Positions 56,784 to 62,683 of a stretch of 62,683 nt of DNA are shown in pieces. The notes under the pieces were generated by a model, which did no database searches, was not told where the DNA came from, and saw only the letters and a program-made list of their open reading frames with translations. Numbering within the stretch: position 1 is the stretch's first letter; every line of letters begins with the position of its first letter. The DNA is taken from the NCBI GenBank assembly GCA_019233975.1, contig JAFALY010000023.1:1-62683 (forward strand), given 5' to 3'. Position numbers and translations under genes: made by a program. This stretch comes from Alphaproteobacteria bacterium (GTDB lineage Bacteria; Pseudomonadota; Alphaproteobacteria; UBA9219).

Positions 56784-57521
56784 ATGCAGACAACCACGCT
56801 CGCTTATATGGACGACCAGCATTGCACGACAGGCACGTCAACCGTTCTGGCCGTGACAGATGATGCCAAAGATGGCATGGCCTGCGTCGTATTGGATGCC
56901 ACCTGCTTTTATCCGCAGGGCGGCGGCCAGGCGTGGGATACAGGCAGCATGACAGCGCCAGGTGCGCGCTTTGCGGTTCAGGAAGTGCGCTTTGTCGATG
57001 GATACGTCCATCATTATGGGCGCTTTGAAGAAGCGCGCTTCGCGGTCGGCACATCGATCTCATACGCCATCGACGCAGAGCGACGCACCATGAACGCACG
57101 GTTGCACAGCGCGGGGCATTTGCTGGACGAGGCCGTGAAAAACCTTGGTTATGGCTGGGCGCCGACCAAAGGCATTCATTATCCCGGCCAAGCCGCCGTT
57201 GAATACACGGGCGCAGTTGAAGATTGCGAAGCCGCACGACAATCGATTGAAGCAGAAGCCAATCGCCTGATCTCAACCGGCCATCCGGTATCCGCAGCGC
57301 TGGTCAGCGCCGAGGCTTTGCCCACTGTCAGCAGCTTTGTGCCGCCCAATTTACCTGAAAACAAGCCGATACGCGTTGTAACCATGTGGGGCGATAAGGG
57401 CACCCCCTGTGGTGGCACACATGTCAAAGACATTACCGATATCGGCACCATGGCCGTGCGTTATGTGAAAGCGAAAAAGGGCCAGATCAAGGTTGCCTAT
57501 GAACTGGAGGGCTGCGCCTAA
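56784..57521 (+). CDS. Alanyl-tRNA editing protein AlaX
   Basis: 245 aa free-standing editing domain homologous to the AlaRS editing domain; it hydrolyses Ser- or Gly-mischarged tRNA-Ala. Zinc-binding motifs are RLHSAGHLLDEAV (HxxxH) and TPCGGTHVKDI (C-x3-H). CFYPQGGGQAWDTG is also typical. ATG 56784 has aggagg 6 nt upstream. Its end overlaps the convergent NlpC/P60 gene by 4 bp. Confidence 0.93.
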   Translation: MQTTTLAYMDDQHCTTGTSTVLAVTDDAKDGMACVVLDATCFYPQGGGQAWDTGSMTAPGARFAVQEVRFVDGYVHHYGRFEEARFAVGTSISYAIDAERRTMNARLHSAGHLLDEAVKNLGYGWAPTKGIHYPGQAAVEYTGAVEDCEAARQSIEAEANRLISTGHPVSAALVSAEALPTVSSFVPPNLPENKPIRVVTMWGDKGTPCGGTHVKDITDIGTMAVRYVKAKKGQIKVAYELEGCA

Positions 57522-58387
57522 ACCTCGGGCCGGCCAAACCCGGTCGGTTCGCCGCGCGTTTGGATGATCTCTTCAATCGTATTGGTGACAACCTTCATAC
57601 GGAACCCGCACGCATGAACGGCATGTTCCGTTCCGGTCATGATGACGATGTGACGCGGGCGCGGCAGAAAAACCAGATCGCCCCGCTTCCACCGCATATC
57701 ACGCCAATGAACGGGCAAAGGCTGGCCATAGCGCTCTTCCTGCAAATCAGTGTCGCGCGGGCTATCGATGCCCGCCATAGTCAGTGCCAACTGCACCAGA
57801 CCGGAACAGTCGATGCCGTCCGGCGTCCGCCCACCCCAAAGATAGGGCATGTTCAGGAGCCGCCCGGCAGTATAAGTGTAATCCCGCGTACGTACCTGCT
57901 CAGTTGGCAGAACATGCTCGGCATAAACATAACCGCCGCTTGCAAGCGCGTAAAAATCGCCCTCCTGCCCGGTGACGCTCACATAACTGCCGAGTGTAAG
58001 CACATCAATTGGTGGAACTTTCATGCTGGGCGTTGGGTAAACAAACGTCCGCAACACATTGACCTGATTTGATAAAGCGGCGATCTCTTCACTCAATGCA
58101 TGAGGATCATAGGGGATATAGCCTACGTAACGGTCTGTACGATTTTGCACCCATGCGAAGCCATCACTGATATCAAATACATCCAAAAATTCGCCATAGC
58201 GCACTTGGGTGACCATCTGGCTGGCCACATCCGGCTTTTCAAACACAGGCAACAAGCCGCGTACACACTGTCGCAGGACAGGTTCCACGTATTTGGCCGC
58301 AGGAATATCGTTCGACAAAGCCACGTCGACTATGTCCGAACGGTAGGCGTTGGTACGCGGATCAGGTTGGCTCGGGGTATAGGTCAT
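57518..58387 (-). CDS. NlpC/P60 family cysteine peptidase with SH3-like domains
   Basis: 289 aa. The N-terminal 170 residues look like one or two bacterial SH3-type domains (VFEKPDVASQMVTQVRYGEF; FAWVQNRTDRYVGYIP). The C-terminal peptidase has the nucleophile in GIDCSGLVQLALTMAG, the catalytic His in PRHIVIMTG, and PYLWGGRTPDG. Family members cut gamma-D-Glu-diaminopimelate bonds in muropeptides. No signal peptide is evident, which suits a cytoplasmic recycling role like dipeptidyl-peptidase VI. Confidence 0.9.
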   Translation of the reverse strand: MTYTPSQPDPRTNAYRSDIVDVALSNDIPAAKYVEPVLRQCVRGLLPVFEKPDVASQMVTQVRYGEFLDVFDISDGFAWVQNRTDRYVGYIPYDPHALSEEIAALSNQVNVLRTFVYPTPSMKVPPIDVLTLGSYVSVTGQEGDFYALASGGYVYAEHVLPTEQVRTRDYTYTAGRLLNMPYLWGGRTPDGIDCSGLVQLALTMAGIDSPRDTDLQEERYGQPLPVHWRDMRWKRGDLVFLPRPRHIVIMTGTEHAVHACGFRMKVVTNTIEEIIQTRGEPTGFGRPEV

Positions 58388-58416
58388 GCGGGCACTATAC
58401 CACGGTATTTACCGGA

Positions 58417-58842
58417 TTATACAGTGGCCCACTGTTCAGCAGGGCGCGCTTCGGGGGGCTGAACGGTGGTTTCAGCCACCAGTTCCACCATACGCGCAGG
58501 CTGCGTGGCGACATGCGCCTTGGCATCGTCCACCATGCCGGCGAACGCCGTCAGGAAGATGGCGCCATTTTGCGTGCGCTGAACCAGAACATTGCGGCGG
58601 TCCAGATCATCGCGTTCGCGACGGACATAGCCAAGTTCACCCAGACGGTCGAGCGCACGGCTAACCGCCGGCTTGGAAATACGCAGATACTGCGCCAATC
58701 CGCGCACAGTATGCGGGCCGTCGGACAGGTAAACGCAAAGCATCAGCGCCATCTGACGGGCTGACAAATCAGGTGCTTCACCGCGCACGCTGGAAACAAG
58801 GGCATGACGCCATAATTCAAGAGAATGAAACTGAACCGGCAC
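58417..58842 (-). CDS. MarR family transcriptional regulator
   Basis: 141 aa winged-helix protein. LSARQMALMLCVYLSDGPHT starts the core, VRGLAQYLRISKPAVSRALD is the helix-turn-helix, and LGELGYVRRERDDLDRRNVL is the wing. The C-terminus is short and polar. The gene is 29 bp upstream of the NlpC/P60 gene on the same strand; 109 bp separate it from the upstream PIG-L gene. Its ligand and targets are unknown. Confidence 0.88.
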   Translation of the reverse strand: MPVQFHSLELWRHALVSSVRGEAPDLSARQMALMLCVYLSDGPHTVRGLAQYLRISKPAVSRALDRLGELGYVRRERDDLDRRNVLVQRTQNGAIFLTAFAGMVDDAKAHVATQPARMVELVAETTVQPPEARPAEQWATV

Positions 58843-58951
58843 GGATCACTCCACAGAGAGAGAACGGAGAATCGTTGAATGAAGCGATCATGTGTCAGTG
58901 CCTTACGATTCGCAAGGCATCGCGTGGAAAAATATTTTCGCCTGCATAACG

Positions 58952-59722
58952 TTATGCGCTTGCACGACTCAGAAATGTCGTGATGGCAGCCGCCACATCG
59001 GTTGGATTCGTAAAATCCACCTGCGGATGCCTGAAGGGCACCCACTGAAACCGCGCATACCACAAGACACCGGGATGTGCGGGCTTGCTGTAGTCATAAT
59101 CACCAAGCGGCCTGTAAACTTCACGCTCGCATTTCACATAACTGAGATTGAGATTCTCGGACGGATAACGCGACAAAGCTTCGCGCTTGGCCGCCTGCTC
59201 GGCGGCGCTCAGCAATATCACCGTTTCTTGCCCGTTCGGAAAAGGAAAGGCATGTGAATGCGCGCGACCATCACTGTAATTATATTCGGCAAATTCGAGG
59301 ACACTCAGCCCCGGCTTGAAAAGCTGCGCCACGGCGTTAATCGCGTCATGATCGGCGTTTCCACCTTCAAAGGCGGGGACCCACAACTGGTCTATATCAT
59401 GTTGCGCCACAGCCTGTTCAATCTCTGCACGCACACGCGGCAAATCACGCCACACATGACGCGCGGGGCGGTCCAACCAGCCAGCCGGTCGTATATCCAG
59501 AAACCGCGCGACATCTTCGGCCTCCGCACGGCGGCGCGCCACCACAAGCGGATAAGCACGGCGTCGCCACGGCCACATAGTTTCACGCGAAACGCAGCCA
59601 TGCGTCAGATAAAGGGAAAAAATCTCGGCACCGGCCTGCCTGGCGCGGCCAATCGTGGCCGCGCACGCTACAATCTCATCATCCGGATGCGGCACAAGGA
59701 TCAGGATGCGACGACCGAACAT
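58952..59722 (-). CDS. PIG-L family N-acetylglucosaminyl deacetylase-like protein
   Basis: 256 aa from ATG 59722, ggagg 6 nt upstream; it overlaps the preceding gene (TGATG). The zinc motif is LVPHPDDEIVACAATIGRA, with the second ligand region AFEGGNADHDAINAV. The fold matches PIG-L/MshB/BshB deacetylases acting on GlcNAc-containing lipids or thiol precursors. Its coupling to a GT4 enzyme suggests that the enzyme pair makes and then de-acetylates an amino-sugar product. No further pathway gene is next to it. Confidence 0.87.
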   Translation of the reverse strand: MFGRRILILVPHPDDEIVACAATIGRARQAGAEIFSLYLTHGCVSRETMWPWRRRAYPLVVARRRAEAEDVARFLDIRPAGWLDRPARHVWRDLPRVRAEIEQAVAQHDIDQLWVPAFEGGNADHDAINAVAQLFKPGLSVLEFAEYNYSDGRAHSHAFPFPNGQETVILLSAAEQAAKREALSRYPSENLNLSYVKCEREVYRPLGDYDYSKPAHPGVLWYARFQWVPFRHPQVDFTNPTDVAAAITTFLSRASA

Positions 59723-61011
59723 CAGGCCTCCTTTTCCACGAAAGACTTTTGCCAGATGGCAAAGAGATCCTCGGCCAGCACCTGCCGCCATTCGGCAAGC
59801 TTGGTGCGACCATACTCCGCAGCGGCGTCTCGCATGACCTGCTGATGCTGCTTATCCTCGATGAAGGATCGCACCACGTCGCGCCAGCAATCAACGCCAC
59901 TGTCAACCACCTGCATGGCTGTCGTGTGATCGAACAGTTGTGCGATGCCGCTGTTTCTGGATACCAACACCGGACAGCCCGAGGCCATTGCCTCTACCCC
60001 CGCCATGCTGCGGATCTCCACTTCGGAACAGAGCGCGAGCGCATCAACGCTGGCGTACAAACGCGCCAGCTCATCCGGCGCCACGAAGCCCGGACTGGTC
60101 ACATGGTCGCCCAGACGCCTTTGCACCTCTTCACGCGCGGGGCCAACACCGGCAACAATCAAATGCGCCGGCACACCTGCGGCAATAATCTGCTCAAGGG
60201 CCGAAGTCAGCGTATAAATATTTTTGCCCACATCCACACGCCCGACAAACAGGAAGACGCACCTGTCGGCGGGGATGTTGTAATCACGCAGAATACCGGC
60301 ACGATCGCAGCGATGTAGTCCGAACATCTTTTTATCAATGCCAAGGCGCAAATGCGGCACACGCGCGGTGCCTATCTGCTCTGCTGCCAGAAGCCTGTCC
60401 TCTTCGCGCGTCACGAGGGCATAACGGCAGGTTTTGACATGCTGCCGTAAACGTTTCTCCATGGCGCGGCCCTGACGTTCCGGCACATCCAGCGTGTCCA
60501 GCAGCAAATGACGCAGCCACGGCATTTTAGCCGTCAGCTTCTCAATCGTCTGACGCGTGAAAATACGCGTGTAGGACGGCGTGTCTGTATGAAAAGAAGT
60601 CACCATAGGCACACCTGCGCGCTGCGCGATTTTGGTGGCCGTCTGTGAAAAAGCAAAAAAGCCGTCGGTCGTATGAATAACGTCAAAGGCGCGGAGTTCT
60701 CGCGCCAGCGCAGGATGCCAGGAGGCAAGATCCGTATGATCCGGAACATAGGGCAGAAATTTCAGGCGGGCCGTGCTGAAGACCGGCGGCAAGTGCCGCA
60801 AGCGCACAGTTGGCGACAAGATCTCATCCGGCGCATTGCCGGAAAAATAGACGCAGAGGTTAATCGGCAGATCACTGTCCACCGCCGCATGCGCCAAACG
60901 CTCCCAACACTTCACATGCCCGCCTGATTGCGCCGAGCGCGGCAGATCAACTAAAACCGCCACACGTAGGCGTTCATCGGCCGGTTTGGTCACGGGGTTG
61001 GGTTCAGTCAT
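59722..61011 (-). CDS. GT4 family glycosyltransferase
   Basis: 429 aa GT-B enzyme. The N-terminal acceptor domain has SGGHVKCWERLAHAA and PMVTSFHTDTPSYTRIFT, the latter like the MgtA/SqdX/PimB group that glycosylates lipids. The donor domain has VFLFVGRVDVGKNIYTLTSA, IVAGVGPAREEVQ, and the EX7E-like ALCSEVEIRSMAGVEAMASG plus CPVLV. The expected E-F-G-x-x-x-x-E is degenerate (SEVEIRSMAGVEA). The stop shares an A with the PIG-L start. Substrate unknown. Confidence 0.87.
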   Translation of the reverse strand: MTEPNPVTKPADERLRVAVLVDLPRSAQSGGHVKCWERLAHAAVDSDLPINLCVYFSGNAPDEILSPTVRLRHLPPVFSTARLKFLPYVPDHTDLASWHPALARELRAFDVIHTTDGFFAFSQTATKIAQRAGVPMVTSFHTDTPSYTRIFTRQTIEKLTAKMPWLRHLLLDTLDVPERQGRAMEKRLRQHVKTCRYALVTREEDRLLAAEQIGTARVPHLRLGIDKKMFGLHRCDRAGILRDYNIPADRCVFLFVGRVDVGKNIYTLTSALEQIIAAGVPAHLIVAGVGPAREEVQRRLGDHVTSPGFVAPDELARLYASVDALALCSEVEIRSMAGVEAMASGCPVLVSRNSGIAQLFDHTTAMQVVDSGVDCWRDVVRSFIEDKQHQQVMRDAAAEYGRTKLAEWRQVLAEDLFAIWQKSFVEKEA

Positions 61012-61059
61012 GGATGGCTCTCGCTTTCTTCGCGCGGCATGTTAGACTTCACTCCCATC

Positions 61060-62178
61060 ATGCGCAAGAAGCTCTCCACACTTATAATATGCATCGCCCT
61101 GTTATCCGGGTTCACCCCGGCACGGGCCGAGGATGCCCTTGCCGACGCGTCATCCCTTACGGCAGCGGTCCCGGCGTCCATCTTTTTCCCCATATTTCCC
61201 GAAGGCGCTGGTGACGACACGCCGCCCGCCTATATTCCGGTCGCCAGCAACCAGCCACTGGACCAAACCCACCCGGATGTGCGGCGCGCTGTTATTATTA
61301 TTCATGATTTTTCACGCGACGCGAGCAAGAGCCTGTCGGTGCTCAGCACGCTGGCGAGTGGCGCCAACGACACAACGATCATCATAGCCCCTCAATTTCT
61401 GACCCAGTCGGACATTACCCGCTTCGCCGATCACTTGCCGGAAAAAGGGCGTGATTTTGCGCGCTGGTCACTGGCTGGTTGGGCAAGTGGTGAAGAGTCG
61501 GTTGAGGTGCCAGGCCATAAGGGGATCAGCTCCTTTACCACTCTCGACCTGCTGATGATGTTGCTGGCTGACCGCGCCAATTTTCCTGACCTGCGTGAGA
61601 TCGTTTTAGTCGGACACGGCATGGGTGGTGATTTTGTGCAACGCTACGCCGCCGTGGGCCGCGCCCCCGATATTATGGCGCAGCAAGGATTAGAAACGGG
61701 CTACATCGTCGCCAACGCATCATCCTACCTTTATCTGACGGGCACGCGCGCACGCGGCAATAAAAACGGTCTTGGTAACACGGCGGGCTATGCCTGCCCC
61801 CACTTCAATCAATGGCCGTATGGTCTTGATGCCCTGCCCCCCTACGCCAAACATACAGGGGCAAATGCCATTAAAATGACCTATCCCGCCAGACGTATAA
61901 TCTTTATCGACGGTGAGACAGCGGCACAGGCAGACCCTGCGCCCGACACTAGTTGCGGCGCACTGGTAGAAGGTCAGGATCGCGTCAAACGATTGATAAC
62001 CTATGATGGCTACATCCACACGCTTTACGGTGCCGAAATAGCAGATAATCAGCGCAGCGTTATTTTATCCAAGGCAGGTTTTGATGCCGCCGCAACACTG
62101 GGTTCCCCCTGCGGCGTGTCGCTGTGGCTGGATGGGCAGTATGACCCAAAAAAATGCGGCGCTGGCCTCAGTGAATAA
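61060..62178 (+). CDS. Secreted alpha/beta-hydrolase-like protein lacking the nucleophile
   Basis: 372 aa from ATG 61060 (signal peptide LIICIALLSGFTPARAE); ATG 61039 is also possible. The nucleophile elbow reads LVGHGMGGDFVQRYA where GHSMGG is expected, so Gly187 (GGC) replaces Ser. Other expected parts are visible: VIIIHDFSRD near the oxyanion hole, VANASSYLYL after the elbow, an Asp in IFIDGETA and a His in GYIHTLYG. Related proteins act on esters or peptides. With the nucleophile missing, it may bind and not cut. Divergent from the GT4/PIG-L pair. Confidence 0.75.
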   Translation: MRKKLSTLIICIALLSGFTPARAEDALADASSLTAAVPASIFFPIFPEGAGDDTPPAYIPVASNQPLDQTHPDVRRAVIIIHDFSRDASKSLSVLSTLASGANDTTIIIAPQFLTQSDITRFADHLPEKGRDFARWSLAGWASGEESVEVPGHKGISSFTTLDLLMMLLADRANFPDLREIVLVGHGMGGDFVQRYAAVGRAPDIMAQQGLETGYIVANASSYLYLTGTRARGNKNGLGNTAGYACPHFNQWPYGLDALPPYAKHTGANAIKMTYPARRIIFIDGETAAQADPAPDTSCGALVEGQDRVKRLITYDGYIHTLYGAEIADNQRSVILSKAGFDAAATLGSPCGVSLWLDGQYDPKKCGAGLSE

Positions 62179-62190
62179 GCGCCACAACGG

Positions 62191-62683
62191 TTAAGATAAA
62201 AACGCCTGTATCCCGTCTATCTGTGCAGCATCAACCAAAGCGGGCGCATGCCCGACATTCTGCCATTCCACCAGTTTTGCCATCGGGCCACGCCGCGTCA
62301 TTTCCGTTGCGGTTTCTGCCGACAGGACATCGGAATTGACGCCACGATACAAAAGGACGGGACATGTGATGTGATCATAAATCGGCCAGAAGCTGGCATC
62401 ATCGGTCAGATTGCGGAAATTCGCGGCAATACCCGGATCATGTCCCAAAGCCAACTTGCCATTCGGCAATGTGCGTAATCCATATTCGATATAATGCTGC
62501 CACACGGCCTCATCCGTAATGCCAAACGGGGCGTATATCTGGCGCAAGTGGCGTTCTGCTTGTGCCCTGTCTGCAAATTCAGCGACAAAGCCAACATAAT
62601 CCGCAATGCGCTTGAGGGCGGCAAGGGGAATAACAGGCCCCACATCATTGATGACCAGCCGCCTGATGGGGGTATTTGGCATG
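62191..62683 (-). CDS. Alpha/beta hydrolase, C-terminal part
   Basis: At least 163 aa; the window edge cuts the N-terminus, and the codon at 62682 is probably internal because RRLVINDVGPVIP lies downstream of the nucleophile in this fold. The end carries HITCPVLLYRGVNSDVLSAE, with the expected Asp, and the catalytic His in WQNVGHAPALVD. It looks like a mid-size lipase/esterase or haloalkane-dehalogenase-like member. The substrate is unknown. Confidence 0.8.
   Translation of the reverse strand, partial: MPNTPIRRLVINDVGPVIPLAALKRIADYVGFVAEFADRAQAERHLRQIYAPFGITDEAVWQHYIEYGLRTLPNGKLALGHDPGIAANFRNLTDDASFWPIYDHITCPVLLYRGVNSDVLSAETATEMTRRGPMAKLVEWQNVGHAPALVDAAQIDGIQAFLS

Overview
The window looks like chromosome from an alphaproteobacterium of moderate GC content. 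The evidence is a long RSH protein next to rpoZ, a DUF1476 F1-ATPase inhibitor (zeta), a DUF2336 protein, a hemC-hemD-mitofilin-like-hemY run, a DUF1007 plus NicO pair and a palindrome of the alphaproteobacterial Zur-box type. I cannot assign a genus. Most of the window is housekeeping. Only a few stretches look accessory: an aldehyde dehydrogenase relic, one foreign-looking gene behind tRNA-Ser, and an ORF fragment beside bdhA.

Layout. 1-8.8 kb: rpoB-rpoC (minus) with a terminator after rpoC; neither rplJL nor rpsL flanks them in this window. 9-9.8 kb: a TauE/SafE membrane protein converging on the next block. 9.8-13.4 kb: ffh, rpsP-rimM-trmD-rplS (minus). 13.6-19.3 kb: a Nudix protein and the coupled run hemC-hemD-mitofilin-like-hemY-HAD phosphatase (minus), with a terminator-like hairpin just before hemC. 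19.4-24.1 kb: a small disordered protein, DUF2336, ccmG-ccmH plus a 61-residue protein resembling a truncated CcmI, an aldehyde dehydrogenase pseudogene, an NTF2-like protein and dsbB. 24.1-28.5 kb: a divergent metal-uptake locus. On the minus strand are a 32-codon ORF, znuC and znuB; on the plus strand znuA, DUF1007 and NicO. Two Zur-type operators lie between. 28.6-30.1 kb: tRNA-Ser(CGA), tandem repeats and an orphan gene. 30.2-36.2 kb: bdhA, a SCO protein, a GH17-GT2 glucan synthase and glmS. 36.4-41.5 kb: a peptidoglycan-binding protein, a cation diffusion facilitator, pdxH, a glycine-zipper lipoprotein, a CbpA-like co-chaperone and a DUF3035 lipoprotein. 41.5-46 kb: ribF-ileS-lspA. 46-50.1 kb: a membrane protein, a CAT tRNA, a PH-domain protein, trxB, the zeta inhibitor, and a ferredoxin with its likely reductase. 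50.2-52.3 kb: a ZTP riboswitch controlling glyA, converging on rpiA. 52.5-56.7 kb: a FliL-like protein, rsh, rpoZ and a NYN protein. 56.8-62.7 kb: AlaX, an NlpC/P60 peptidase, MarR, a GT4/PIG-L pair, a hydrolase-like protein lacking its nucleophile, and a partial alpha/beta hydrolase.

How it works together. Translation and transcription genes dominate (RNA polymerase, SRP, three ribosome or tRNA modification genes, IleS, AlaX, two tRNAs). Tetrapyrrole synthesis, cytochrome c maturation, DsbB and SCO serve respiratory assembly. The zinc locus probably responds to Zur. The riboswitch links one-carbon status (ZTP) to serine hydroxymethyltransferase. The most distinctive items are the zinc locus with its small membrane ORF, the ZTP riboswitch, the hemC leader hairpin, the GT4/PIG-L pair, the Ser-to-Gly hydrolase and the gene behind tRNA-Ser. 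I did not find a clearly new multi-gene system. All coordinates and functions are read from the sequence by eye and none was confirmed by database search.
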